Positions 1 to 9,895 of a stretch of DNA of 32,423 nt are shown one piece after another. The DNA is from Diphasiastrum complanatum (lineage: Eukaryota > Streptophyta > Lycopodiopsida > Lycopodiales > Lycopodiaceae). The DNA lies in NCBI GenBank assembly GCA_029204225.1, contig CM055103.1:3136154-3168576 (forward strand). Reading direction: 5' to 3'. A model generated the notes under the pieces. The model had not been told where the DNA came from. It saw nothing but the letters and a program-made list of their open reading frames with translations, and did not search any database. The stretch's first letter is position 1. Each line of letters begins with the position of its first letter. The position numbers were made by a program, and so were the translations under genes.

Positions 1-450
1 TCATTAGTAGAAGCCACTGGGGTTAGACCTCCAAATTGGGCTAAAAAGTTCCATGTATATGTAGACACATCATTTTTTGCGATAGGTGTAGTGCTTAGTC
101 AGAAAGATGACCAAAATATAGATTATCCAATTTACTATGTGGGGAGGCAACTTGCTGCATCAGAAAAGAATTATTCCGCTATAGAGCGAGAAGCACTAGG
201 GATGATTTATTCAGTAAAGAAATTTAGACATTACCTTTTAGGATACCCTTTTGTTTTTCACGTAGTTCATTACGCATTAAAACATTAAGTGAATAAACCT
301 GATCTTTTGGGTAGAATAGCTAGATGGGAATTATTATTAGATGAGTTTAATTATGAAGTAGAACTAAGAAGAGGCAAGAATCATCAAAATGCCAACTATA
401 TATCCCGCCTCCAAACAAAAAATCAATTAGAACCCCAGATGAACATATAA
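1..450 (+). pseudogene. Ty3/gypsy RNase H region, truncated by the window edge
   Basis: Reading frame 1 from base 1 encodes the end of a Ty3/gypsy reverse transcriptase-linked RNase H. It includes the V-D-T-S catalytic aspartate region (about 61-72), a GRQL..SEKNYS..ERE segment and the KKFRHYLLG motif typical of gypsy polyproteins. An in-frame TAA at 286-288 interrupts it, and homology resumes at once in the same frame (PDLLGRIARWELLL..., 298 onward) up to a second stop at 448-450. The normal role is degrading the RNA strand during retrotransposon cDNA synthesis. With the stop it is a dead copy. The element starts upstream of the window, so gag, protease and most of the reverse transcriptase cannot be seen. 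Confidence 0.9.
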
Positions 451-489
451 TGTGTATTCAATCAGAAACATGAATTTATAGGGATGTTA

Positions 490-1723
490 TTAATTTTTTA
501 CAGGACCAGATATATCCCGAACATTTTAATAAACAACAAAAAACTGTTTTTTTTCTAAGGTAGGACCTTACACGATTGTAAATAGTATATTGTATAAATT
601 AGGAGCTGACGATAGTCTCCGCCGATGTTTAGAACCAACCGAGACAACCGCTGTAATAAGTGCATTTCATGAGGAAGATTCGGGGGGTCACTATGCTCTT
701 AAAAACACTGCAAAAAAGATTTTCAATGCTAAATATTGGTGGCCTACCGTCTATAGAGATGTTAAATTATTCATTAAAAAATGTGATGCATGCCAGAGGA
801 TGGGGAAACCTAGCTTCGCAACACATTGGCCGCTTACTCCAATTATTCCCTTAGCACCCTTTGAGAAGTGGGGGATAGATTTTGTAGGGCCTATTAAACC
901 GATCACGTGTAAAACTCGTCGTCGTTACATACTCGTTGCCACAGACTATGCTACCAAGATGGTAGAGGCTGAAGCCACAATTAAAAACGATGCTAAGACT
1001 ATAGCGAAGTTTTTATTCCAAAACATTATCACTCGATATGGTTGTCCCTTAGAACTCGTTAGCGATAGGGGAACCCATTTCCTTAATCAGACCATAGAAG
1101 CCATGTTGTCATATTTTTCTATTACACATCGTCAAACCACTCCATATAATCCAAAAGCAAATGGGCTTACGGAGCGGGCAAATGGAATTCTATGTAAAAT
1201 TTTGAATAAAGTAATGGAAACACATTCTTCTGATTGGGATCAGAAGTTACCATCTGTCTTATGGGCATATAGAACTGCTAAAAAGATTACAACTAGACAG
1301 ACTCCATACTATCTTGTGTATGGAATGCATCCCATACTACTGATAGCATTCGAAGTTCCGATGTTTTGCATTAGTAATAAAGAGCGAATGGATGAACACG
1401 ATAGTCTCCGGGAGCGGATGATTTCTTTGACGCAATTGGAAGAGGATCCTCGTCTTTCATTAATCGAGACCGAACGAGTTCAGAATAAAAGAAAAGAAAT
1501 TTTTGATCAATCCATCAAGAAAATAAAAATTAAACAAGGGGACTATGTGCTTCTGTATGATAACAGACACATGTTGTTTCCTAGAAAATTACATACTAGA
1601 TGGATGGGACCGTATAAAGTTATAGAAGTTTTTAATAATGGATCACTTCAGTTAGCTGATCTCCAAGGACATTTACTTGACACTCGAGTAAATGGTTCAA
1701 GGGTGAAGCGCTACTATGACTAA
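490..1723 (+). pseudogene. Ty3/gypsy integrase (Athila/Tat-like C terminus)
   Basis: This encodes a retrotransposon integrase. The zinc-binding HHCC module is at about 660-800 (H..H then CDACQ). The core carries WGIDF (first Asp), LVSDRGTHF (second Asp) and NGLTERANG (catalytic Glu), the expected D,D(35)E spacing. The C-terminal module has GPYKVIEV and ends VNGSRVKRYYD, which resembles the VNG.R.K.Y ending of Athila/Tat-type plant gypsy integrases; no chromodomain follows. The N terminus starts in a different frame near 498 (LQDQIYPEHFNKQQK) and shifts at the T-run 547-554, so an initiator codon near 590 is not real; the domain is internal to a polyprotein. From 590 to the stop at 1723 the frame is open. 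Confidence 0.92.
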
Positions 1724-2474
1724 TGTCTGATACATCAGTTTTTGAAGGCCATCAATTTTTTAGTCCAATTATTATTATTATTTTATTTATTACTATTCTT
1801 TTTTTACTGAAATATCAGCGAAAATGCCGAAACTAGTTTACATTTTTTTTTTAGCGAAAATGACGAAGCATGCTACATTGTTTGTATTGCGGAAAACCCG
1901 AGACTTTTGCTACAATTTATACTTTGTGATAAACCCGACACTATATTGGAATTTACCATTTTAGAAATACGGAAATTCCGACACTTAGTTTCGCATTTTT
2001 TGGAATTTTCTACCTTCCGACACCTTCACATTTTTTGCATAATAATTTTTGCTTTGATTTACCAAGCAAAGCGTTCGTGTATTTTGTTTATTTATTTATT
2101 TATTTATTTTTGTTTTTAGGACTAGCCACTTTATTATTGAGTATGTACCTTCAAAACGAAGGACACGCTTCCATTTAATATTAGTCTAATCCGCCGAAAT
2201 ACCATCAATACGCCTAACACCTCAAATACTTCAGTTGTTGTCGCTACTATTTTCCATCACTCTTGCTCTCCGAATTGTGAATTGTTGCAATCAAGCTCTT
2301 GTCTGCCATCGCTCGTTTACATCTGCAAGCAGTATGGCGATTGTATTCAAAACGCACCCAAAGCCAGTAATACCAGTATTACAACCACTAGCTGTTTGAG
2401 CGTGAATTGAAGGTCTTCTTCAATTCAATCCATCAGTAATTCTTATTGATTTATGTTATGAGCTAATCCGCAAT
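1724..2474 (+). other. Gypsy post-integrase spacer, no clear gene
   Basis: AT-rich sequence between the integrase stop and the extra ORF. It contains short recurring phrases around GCGAAAATG.CGAA (about 1817 and 1854) and ACGGAAATTCCGACAC (about 1970), plus a TTTA run near 2090-2110. I see no convincing ORF or homology. It probably belongs to the retrotransposon. Confidence 0.5.
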
Positions 2475-2765
2475 TTGGGCGAAACAGAAGAAGGACATAT
2501 TTCCACAACCGTCCGCAATCAAGAGATTGTTATCACCGAGGGATTTTACTGTCGTGCCTTAGGATTGCCTATAGATGGCAGTATGCCAATTACTAAACCG
2601 GATTTCATTGCGGAGAGCGGAGCTTTTCAAGAAGAGCCTTATCTTGAGAAACGAGGATACAAACTCTCATACATAAGAGACCCCAATCTCAAGAGCTTGT
2701 TCGATTTGGGTGGTTCGATTTGTCATTCCAAGAAGACTACAACCAGAAGAACAATTATTTCCTAG
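2475..2765 (+). CDS. Extra ORF between integrase and 3' LTR (plant transposon-protein-like fragment)
   Basis: An open frame of about 96 codons with no ATG start; it remains open a little upstream of 2475. Its first part (HISTTVRNQEIVITEGFYCR then ALGLPIDG) resembles the V.G..I.IT...I...LGLP pattern of the putative plant transposon protein domain found as an additional ORF in some Tat/Athila-type elements. The resemblance is by eye only. It lies about 750 bp after the integrase stop and about 150 bp before the polypurine tract, where such extra ORFs sit. It is short and probably a fragment. Confidence 0.45.
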   Translation: MGETEEGHISTTVRNQEIVITEGFYCRALGLPIDGSMPITKPDFIAESGAFQEEPYLEKRGYKLSYIRDPNLKSLFDLGGSICHSKKTTTRRTIIS

Positions 2766-2900
2766 CAACAAAAGGACTGACATTGGAACAAGAAACTGAA
2801 GAGAATGAAGCCCGAGCCAAGGCTATTTTCCACAGCAAGCCAGCTAGCTGAAAGCGACAAAGAAGGACATAAATCACATTGTTTGCGAGCCGCTGCACAG

Positions 2901-2915
2901 CTGAGGAAGGGGATA
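2901..2915 (+). promoter_or_regulatory. Polypurine tract of the gypsy element
   Basis: The purine-rich run GAGGAAGGGGA stands immediately before the TGTGGAG that starts the LTR-like repeat, as expected for the primer of plus-strand DNA synthesis. Confidence 0.7.
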
Positions 2916-3360
2916 TGTGGAGTCTTATGATCTCACATTATTCAAATTTTGTCATATATTGTAAAAAAATTTCAATTTCCATGTATATAAAATGTCCTAT
3001 AGTGCCTAAATACATGTAAAGGCCTTTTTCACACTTTGTAAATTCATATTTTGAGTAGAAGTTGCGACATACTAAAGAGATGCAATAGAAGTTCAGAACC
3101 AACATTTGACGGTTCGTAAGTGACATTGAGGCTGAAGAACATTCCTATAAGGATAGCACTATGTGCCATTGTACATACACATTTCTACGTAGAGCTGAGT
3201 ATCAATAGAGAGTGAAGAGCAAGTTCTTACAGCTTGAACATTCTTTCCTTCTGTTATCTCTCACAAAATTACTTCTTGTCAATGTGCTCCATACGAAAGT
3301 GTCGTCCATGCGTCCACAATGCATTGTATTTTTTGTATTGAACGAGATAGAACCAAATGT
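2916..3360 (+). repeat. LTR-like repeat, copy 1 (3' LTR of the gypsy element)
   Basis: Starts TGTGGAGTCTTATGATC right after the polypurine tract. It is repeated 445 bp later, sharing blocks such as TATAGTGCCTAAAT, CATGTAAAGGCCT, CCTATAAGG, GTGCCATTGTACATAC and AACATTCTTTCCTT. The match is imperfect and weakens over the last 80-100 bp. Confidence 0.7.
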
Positions 3361-3805
3361 TGTGGAGCCTCATGATCCCACATTATCCAAAATTATTGTT
3401 TTATATTGTAACAAATTTCAATTTTTATATATGTAAATATGCTATAGTGCCTAAATTCATGTAAAGGCCTATTTGCATCTTGTAAATTCACTTTTAAGCT
3501 AGAACTCGCGCGTTTTGTGCGACATTTTATAGAGACACATTACCAGATCCCAACCGACATCTTAATGGTTGGTAAACATCATTTAGGCCAGTGTTCGTTC
3601 CTATAAGGTCGACATTTTGTGCCATTGTACATACGCATAGATTTGAGTATCAATAGGGAGAAGAGAGCCAGTTTCTATAAGATTGAGCATTCTTTCCTTT
3701 GCCATCTCTTACAACATTACTTCTTATCAATTGAGCGAATACACTCTGAACGATCTGTAACTATTTGTGATACTTGTCTGTCTGCATCACACATACTTTT
3801 CATTT
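3361..3805 (+). repeat. LTR-like repeat, copy 2, directly abutting copy 1
   Basis: Starts TGTGGAGCCTCATGATC exactly 445 bp after copy 1 and follows it for about 370 bp, with no internal retroelement sequence between the copies. The 3' limit is approximate because the similarity decays. It is either a second LTR in tandem or a duplication inside one long LTR. Confidence 0.65.
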
Positions 3806-4140
3806 CTTACTGAATTTCAGTTACTCTAACTTGATTTTTCAGACATCACCAAAAATTGACAATTCTAACTAGTGTGTGAGGGAATTAGCCGAAGCTGTTA
3901 AGCATAACCGTAAGCATAACTTCTTTCAATTATATATGAGCTATGTGTTCAAATAACGAACTTAACTGATGCTCTATTCTGTTTGCTTCATGTGATAAGA
4001 ACTAATTCTCTGTGTTCGATTAAGAGGAATCATTAGCCAATTTGATTCTGTTTGATGAATCTATTTGCTAGTTGCAGTTTGGTCTGATTGCTTATTGTTA
4101 TCCTAAGAGTCTAGAAGATAAAGTAACCTTTATAATCATA
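3806..4140. other. Spacer without recognisable gene
   Basis: AT-rich sequence downstream of the LTR-like repeats. A short inner repeat (GTTAAGCATAACCGTAAGCATAAC, in two halves) is present near 3897. I see no convincing coding signal. Confidence 0.4.
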
Positions 4141-4290
4141 GATCTTGACCAAATCGTTTCACCATTGATGTTTCTGGATGCCAATTTACCCAAATATCTT
4201 TGGATAACCAGATATGTCTTTGTAGTATTCATTGTGAATATTACACCTCACATTTCATTTACCTTCTCACATACACTTATCATACATGAA
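4141..4290 (+). pseudogene. Degenerate copia integrase fragment
   Basis: The frame containing MFLDANLPKYLW followed by an ITPH segment resembles the copia integrase stretch after the catalytic Glu (ML..ANLPK.LW.EA...A.Y..N..P). About 50 residues are recognisable and the rest is lost. It is a relic of a separate copia insertion with no LTR assigned to it. Confidence 0.45.
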
Positions 4291-4434
4291 AAGAAGAGAT
4301 TATTCTCTCTTGGGGAATGATCAAACCTTTTATGCTACTTAATTCATTGATTTTGTGAAAATCTATAACGACTAGGTCACCACAAATGTATTAGGGATAG
4401 AATAAACATGTACAAAATTGCATTTACAAATGTT

Positions 4435-5195
4435 TTAATTAACATGTGAATGGTGATCATCATAGCTTACATGTAAATCGCACCCCCTTGCATATTCTCG
4501 CTCTCTCTCTGTTACTTCCTGGTTGTTTGCCGAGGCTTCTCTAAGGGCATCACGCAGCCAATCAAGCGTCATGTCCTTGGGTAAAAGGACGAGGTCAAGT
4601 GGATATGGTTGTCTTCTATGCCCTCTCTTGAAAGTGGCTCGAGCGGTTTGTCTACGAGCCTTGGCCTTTTTGTATATCGAAATCCACTTTTGCATTTCCT
4701 CGCTATTAAAAATGCAAAACTTATTTACCTTCTCCCTGAAGGACTCACTCATTCTCATGATCGATCCTTTTCCTTGAGGAACCTCCCCAACAACACGCTC
4801 ATCATCCTTCTTATCCCAAAGATGAGGAATAGAAGGATCGCTATGAGCAAGGAACTTTGTGATGTAAAACATGGACTCTTGCACTAGCCATCCTTCTGCC
4901 ATGCTACCCTCAGGCCTTGTTCTTTGTCTTACAAAGCCTTTCAATGTTTTCATGAATCGTTCCAAGAAAAACATCCAACGGTTATGGACAATGCCTGAAT
5001 TAAAAAAAATGGATCAATATTACTTAGAGAACATGGAAATTACCACAATAACAATAGTCTAAGATGGACTAAGAATAGACAATTGATGCAAGTAAATGAT
5101 GTACCTGCAATGGCCACCTCATCTACCAAATTCACAATGAGAGAGACTTGGTGAGGGAGATAGTCACAAGCCAGGCGGAAGAGAAGTATATGAAG
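4435..5195 (-). pseudogene. CACTA (En/Spm) TNP2-type transposase fragment, DUF4218 region, with one intron
   Basis: Minus-strand exon 4435-4994 encodes RWMFFLERFMKTLKG followed by RPEGSMAEGWL, which corresponds to the RWMYP.ER.MK.LK...RPE..IAE core of the DUF4218 part of CACTA TNP2 transposases. The preceding piece (5105-5195) encodes YLPHQVSLIVNLVDEVAIAG, matching the H...H.V.E....G lead-in of the same domain. The two join cleanly across a 110-bp GT-AG intron (donor GTACATC at 5104, acceptor TTCAG at 4995-4996). The frame ends at a stop at 4435-4437. The N-terminal catalytic part, TIRs and TNP1 partner are not visible, so this is a gene fragment. Confidence 0.8.
4995..5104 (-). other. Spliceosomal intron in the CACTA transposase fragment
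   Basis: Removing these 110 bp joins ...VAIAG to IVHNRWMF..., restoring the TNP2/DUF4218 order. Splice sites on the minus strand are GCAG/GTACAT and AATTCAG/GC. Confidence 0.65.
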
Positions 5196-5333
5196 TGCTC
5201 AAAGTAGTACTTTGAATGATGCTATTGTGAATGATAGTGAGGGAGAATCATTATTAAATTAGTTATTACCTAAATTACTTTTGGAAAAAAAGAGTACGCC
5301 AATCATCCTTATATTGAAGGTAACGATTTTTCC

Positions 5334-5948
5334 ATGGCTTCTAATGTTCAAGAGGCTTCTACTTCTTATGATGCAATCATGAAGAGGGAGTATTGTGGCA
5401 GAAAGGGCCATGGAAGAGTAGTTCTTGGGAAGATCCAAGTTATGGATCTCACATCTCTTCATCAACTCAAAGCATTTTATGATTGTGGCGAATTGTTCAC
5501 TCATGGTCGAGATTGCAAAAGGTTGGTTGGAGAAGACTGCATGGGGCAACTTGAGAGGCAATTTTTCCAAGGCAAGGGAAATTTCATTGGTGAGCTTTTT
5601 GAGATTTCTTATGGACTTAAGAGGGTTATTAGGCTTGATACCCATCTTCACCTACTCTACTTCATGTTGGATGGAATTTTTGGAATCTATCTTTTACGTT
5701 ATGATGGTGGCATTGTTTTCACTAACTTTAGCTGTAGGTCGAGACCAAGCATTGATGAGATCTTATGGGATCTAGGTCATATGTTTAAGAGAGAGTATTT
5801 TCAAAGGTTCAGGTATGAAGATATTCACATTTGCAAAATCTTTGATGTTCAAGTGGAAGATCAAGAGGTTGATCTTGAAGGGATAAATAAACAACACAAA
5901 AGGAAATCTGATAATTTGGAGCTAGTCAAGAGCATCAAAGAGACATAA
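5334..5948 (+). CDS. Unidentified 204-codon ORF
   Basis: Starts with ATG (ATGGCTTCTAATG) and runs open to TAA. The N terminus is Ser/Thr-rich, the middle contains hydrophobic LHLLYFMLDGIFGIYLLRY, and the C terminus is charged (KQHKRKSDNLELVKSIKET). I do not recognise a domain. It sits between a CACTA fragment and copia remnants and is the longest uninterrupted ATG frame in this part. It could be a gene fragment carried by a transposon or a retroelement-associated ORF. The minus strand is also open over much of it, which lowers its weight as evidence. Confidence 0.35.
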   Translation: MASNVQEASTSYDAIMKREYCGRKGHGRVVLGKIQVMDLTSLHQLKAFYDCGELFTHGRDCKRLVGEDCMGQLERQFFQGKGNFIGELFEISYGLKRVIRLDTHLHLLYFMLDGIFGIYLLRYDGGIVFTNFSCRSRPSIDEILWDLGHMFKREYFQRFRYEDIHICKIFDVQVEDQEVDLEGINKQHKRKSDNLELVKSIKET

Positions 5949-6660
5949 AATGGACATGGAACTTTGGATCTATTTTTGCAGGTTATTGAAGACTCAAGTA
6001 AGGTCAAAGGAGAAGCAAGAAAATTTTGTTCAAGTTACTTTACTTGTTCTATCTCATGTTTGAGCAATTTCATGTGAATGTGTGCAAATTGTCAAGATAT
6101 GGTGAAATTAGTTACATTCTTTTGCATCATTTTGATGTTGGAGTTGTACTAGCGTTCTTGGACGGTTTTGTTGATGGAAATGAAGCTAAGGGAGACTCAT
6201 TATATCACTCATTCATGGTCAACTCATCAAGTGATGATCATATCTTGTGTCAAGATGGCAATGGATGCTCATTCATGGATTTTCATGGTGGAGACATATC
6301 AAGAAAGGACAAAGATGGAGGAGACATGCAAGCATTGGTTGATTACTCAAATTTACTATTTGTTTGCTGTTATTTTCTAGATAATTCAAAGTTGAAGTCA
6401 TGGAGGAATAATTGCACTTACATTATATTTGTTTCTTCCTATTCTAGTTACATCTTGATATGTAAAATTGATGTAAGAAATAGTGAAGCATCCAATATGG
6501 ACACTATTATCTGTATCAATTATGAAAGTTATTATAAAACCATATAAAGGAGGTCTATACTTAGGATGGAGATCATTATAAATTTGGATCAGAGTTGTGT
6601 TAAAACTAGTTGAAGAGGGAGTGTGAAAATTTCTCAGCTAATTAAGTTATCTAATATGGC
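5949..6660 (+). other. Spacer upstream of copia RT, no recognisable domain
   Basis: A frame is open from about 6026 to 6547 (173 codons from a non-ATG position), but its translation is low-information and rich in Y, I, S and C. It does not resemble a known domain. The sequence most likely derives from the decayed copia element whose RT starts at about 6663. Confidence 0.35.
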
Positions 6661-6662
6661 AA

Positions 6663-8052
6663 TTTGGAAGCAAAAGTGAATTTTCAACTTAGAGATAATT
6701 TCTTTATGTCAATAAGCAAGTCAAGTATAATCAAGATGGCACAATCAAAAAGTACAAGGCTAGGCTTTGTGCAAAGGATTTTTGCTCCAATTGCAAAGAT
6801 GGTATCAATTAGAATCATAATTTCTATTGCTTGTTTTTTGAATTGGCAAGTTCTTCAACTAGATGTCTCTAATGCATTTTTAAATGGATATCTAGAAGAA
6901 GAGATTTATATGGATCAGCCTATTGGGCTCATCCATGACAAAGACAAAGTTTGCTTGCTCTTCAAAAGTCTATATGGACTAAAGCAGGCTCCAAGGTCAT
7001 GGTATTCTCGACTTAACACCTTTCTCGAGTAACTAGGATTTGATCTTAGTAGCTATGATCCTTCCTTGTATGTCAAGTTTTTTGATAGAGATATTATCAT
7101 CCTTCTTCTTTATGTTGATGATATCATTTTAACAGGAAGTTGTATCGAGTTAGTTGAGGAAACCAAGATTGCACTTGGAAAAGAGTTCAAGATGCAAGAT
7201 CTTGTAGAAATTCACTACATGTTAGGATTAGAGATTGATTTCTTAAAGATAAAGCTTTTGTATGTCAATCCAAGTATGCTCTTTCAATGTTAAAAAAGTT
7301 CAGTTTGTTGTATTGTAAGAGCATAGAAACTCCTATGGAGCAAAACGTAAAAGACCCTAACAAAGGTGATGAAAGATCCTTCATGGACATCACACTTTCT
7401 TAATTTGGCTCACGATAACTAGACCTGACATAAGCTTTAGTGTTCATAAATTGAGCTAGGCTATGCAAAATCCTACTATCTATCATTGGAAAATGGCCAA
7501 GAGAATGCTTAGATATATATCTTCAACTTTTGATTATGGTTTATTGTATAAAAGTGAAGATCTTTCTACTGTTGGTTATTCTGACTCGGATTTTGCAAGT
7601 GATAGAGCAGATAAAAAATCTACAAGTGCTTATGTCATATATCTTGGAGGAAACTTGACATCTTGGCCAAAAAACAAGATACTGTATCACTCTCATCTTG
7701 TGAAGCTGAGTATAAGGCACTCACTACAACAACAAAGTAAGTGCTTCGGATCAAAAGGTTTCTAGTGGAGCTAAAGATAATCATGGAAGAAGATCTACAT
7801 ATGATCATGTGTGACAACATTTCAGCCCAAGCCCTTGCCAACAACCCAATATTTCATGCAAGGAGCAAACATATTGAAGTTGCACATCACTTCGTAAGAG
7901 AGAAGCTCATTGGAGGGGAAATCTACTTGGAGAACATCAACACATCATCTTGTATTGCTGATATGCTCACCAAACCTTTGAGGAAGAGTTCCTTCATCAA
8001 GCATAGAGCCAATCTTGGAGTGATACCAAGATCAATGTTCAAGTCCATATAA
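6663..8052 (+). pseudogene. Ty1/copia reverse transcriptase-RNase H, broken
   Basis: RT lead-in phrases (KVNFQLR; YNQDGTIKKYKARL in another frame) are followed, after loss of the usual G.D..ETF segment, by APIAKMVSIRIIISIA, QLDVSNAFLNGYLEEEIYM and GLKQAPRSWY. The catalytic YVDD box is at 7111-7122. RNase H signs follow: YSDSDFASDRADKKSTSAYV, CDNISAQALANNP, HARSKHIEV.HHFVRE and the typical end ADMLTKPL. Breaks are a frameshift before 6780, a TAA at 7030-7032, a frameshift near 7246, stops around 7400-7460, and a frameshift near 7690 inside RNase H. The stop before the LTR is at about 8050. It is a dead copy of a copia pol 3' half; gag and integrase are not attached. Confidence 0.92.
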
Positions 8053-8060
8053 ATTGTTTT

Positions 8061-8521
8061 TAGGAGGAGTGTTGAAATGGAAAAATTATCCATCTTGACT
8101 TTAGACTTGCTACAAACATTGTACCATGCAAGTATGTTGCTCCATAAATGCAAATGCCAAGTTTGGCCTAGATAGAACTTGAGCTATATGGATATGTCAT
8201 ATCTAGTTTGATGATTACAACTTGCATATAGATTGTAGACAAGAGCTTTGCTATCTCTTGCCATTTTGGATCCACACAATTTTTGCTTGATATCTTTCTA
8301 TCTTTCTCTCTCTAACTCGTGTTGAGACTAATGGTAATACACTAATTTCTTGTACTTTTGCTCATTTATGATTCATTACTATCATTCTGTGAAGCTTAGC
8401 ATGCTAGATTGTGGTTAAGCCATAACTTTTGTACTAGATCTTGCTATTCAATCTAGAATCAGGTTATTGTGCTAATCATAAAGCTTAATTAGATCTATCA
8501 TACTTGTGGATCTTCCCCACA
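8061..8521 (+). repeat. Polypurine tract and 3' LTR of the copia element
   Basis: TAGGAGGAG (8061-8069) precedes TGTTGAAATGG at 8070, about 18 bp after the pol stop. A plausible LTR end is CTTCCCCACA at 8521, giving about 452 bp beginning TG and ending CA. The 3' boundary is by eye; no second LTR copy was found to confirm it. Confidence 0.6.
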
Positions 8522-9031
8522 CGTGTGAATTTTGAAAATTTTGTCACATCCCGATCCAACAAACTTGATGGCCCTGTCTGTTCAGTGCAAGTAGAAACTT
8601 TTCCAGTTGAAACTCATCCTGCATGGGTCTTGACTCGATCTCAAACCCAACGCCAAGCCCCTATACTTGCACCCAACAAAACTCAGCAGCATTTTATCCC
8701 TCCAAGTGAAAATTCGACCCTAATAGGTTATCCTCACCCATCTAAAAACATTTGGCTGCATCATCAGTATTGCCAGCAAATCCGCAATGACGACCAACAA
8801 TCTACCACCTCCCATCAAGTCCCTCACAAGCCTTTTGAATGCAAAACCCTTGAAGGTATTGAAGTCTGGGGGGATTTATTGCAAGCCAATGTCCCTCTCC
8901 CTTTCCATATTCTATGGAAGCATGCTGGCAAATGGAGCACCAAATCCAATCCACTGACACCACCACCCCTGATGAGTTGTCTGAAATGCCATTACACTTC
9001 ACCAATCCATTTCAACTCTCAAAAGAAATAG
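8522..9031 (+). pseudogene. Open frame of unknown origin, no ATG
   Basis: A frame of about 170 codons without an initiator Met. It is rich in Pro, Gln, His and Ser, and includes AWVLTRSQTQRQAP, a VLTRSQ phrase like the gag-protease linker of some gypsy elements. No catalytic motif is visible. It lies directly after the copia LTR, so it is the sequence into which copia inserted. It may be a retroelement linker fragment or a random open frame. Confidence 0.3.
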
Positions 9032-9285
9032 TCATTGGTATTTGTTGAATCCAATAGGAGTGTTTGGATCTGATTTCTTTTGTGATTTGATTCAAACATT
9101 GTGTGCTCATCTTAGTGATCAAAGCAAGGTTTCCAAGTGACTATTCATTAATGTGAAGATTGATTCTTAGGTTTGTGAACTAGATCTTTTGTAGATCCTT
9201 CTAGATTATTGAATATGTTCAAATATAGTCTCTTGAGAGTCACAAATTACATTCTTTAGAATCATATCACAAGTTTTTATTTACA
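9032..9285 (+). repeat. Possible short LTR followed by a decayed primer binding site
   Basis: The segment from TGTTGAATCC (9043) to TTTACA (9285) begins TG and ends CA. It is followed at once by TGGCATCAATAGC, similar to the primer site TGGTATCAGAGC. No matching partner LTR was seen, so this is tentative. If right, the ATG at 9285 is an LTR/PBS junction and not a start codon. Confidence 0.35.
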
Positions 9286-9895
9286 TGGCATCAATAGCTG
9301 GCATCCTATTAAAGGCATCCAAGGAGAACCAAAGCAAGGGGGCCGAGGTGAAAGATGGAGCTTCAAGTTTGAAATGCAAATACAAAATGGACAAATCCAA
9401 GGAAAGGTGTTTCTTTTGTGGAAAGGTGAATGCGGCTTGGAGTCTCACAAGGACTTGCAAGAATTGTCTTCAAGAGTCCATCACAACACAAGTCAAACCT
9501 TTTGAAATTTCTTATTTGGAAGTGCATTGTTTGGTTCAAGATGCAAAGATAGATGTCACTTTCAAGTAACTTGGATTTATTTTATGTCCTTGGAAAGTAT
9601 TTTGCTTGGAACTTTAGATAAGTTCAAACTTATTGTTATGATCCTAGAGAAATCAATCAAGAATAAGGAGCAACAATCACAAAATGAAAATAGTTTCATT
9701 TATGCTCTCAGGTCGACTTATGAAGAACTATTTTGCTTTGTAATTATTTTTGTATCTCAAAGGTGGATTAAGGAAATACTACTTGAGTGTGATGCCTTAA
9801 AAGATAGCAAAGCATGTTTTCCTTGTAAGCTTACATTAGTTATGAAGTCAAGGAAATGGAAATGTCTTCATATTTTGGTTTCAATAAGATCATGA
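9286..9895 (+). pseudogene. Copia-derived coding relic, duplication unit 1 start
   Basis: The first frame (to about 9569) has a CFFCGKV...TRTCKNC pair of CxxC motifs, not a standard retroviral CCHC knuckle. A second frame (about 9690-9820) contains YEELFCF...SQRWIKEILLECDAL, a decayed form of the copia segment between integrase and RT (F.EA...W..AM..EY.AL). The remainder cannot be assigned. Frames shift repeatedly, so no protein is expected. Confidence 0.45.

Larger units (their letters stand above)
1..3360 (+). mobile_element. 3' part of a Ty3/gypsy LTR retrotransposon
   Basis: RNase H, integrase, about 1.2 kb of extra sequence, a polypurine tract (about 2902-2915) and a TG-starting LTR (2916) follow each other on the plus strand in normal gypsy order. 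Extra sequence between integrase and the 3' LTR is known for Athila/Tat lineages, which agrees with the integrase C terminus. Stops and frameshifts show it is not autonomous now. Confidence 0.8.

Noticed and set aside
5259-5651. 130-codon minus-strand frame overlapping the 5334-5948 ORF
   Set aside because: It is antisense to a longer ATG-started frame and has no recognisable motif; one of the two is a shadow and this is the weaker.
6608-6650. LTR start after AGAGGGAG (TGTGAAAATTTC)
   Set aside because: It resembles the other LTR starts, but copia RT coding sequence begins about 40 bp later, so an LTR would not fit. Chance or a small rearranged fragment.
9285-9569. Zinc-finger protein starting at ATG 9285
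   Set aside because: The ATG overlaps what looks like an LTR end and decayed primer site, and the two CxxC motifs alone do not define a family.
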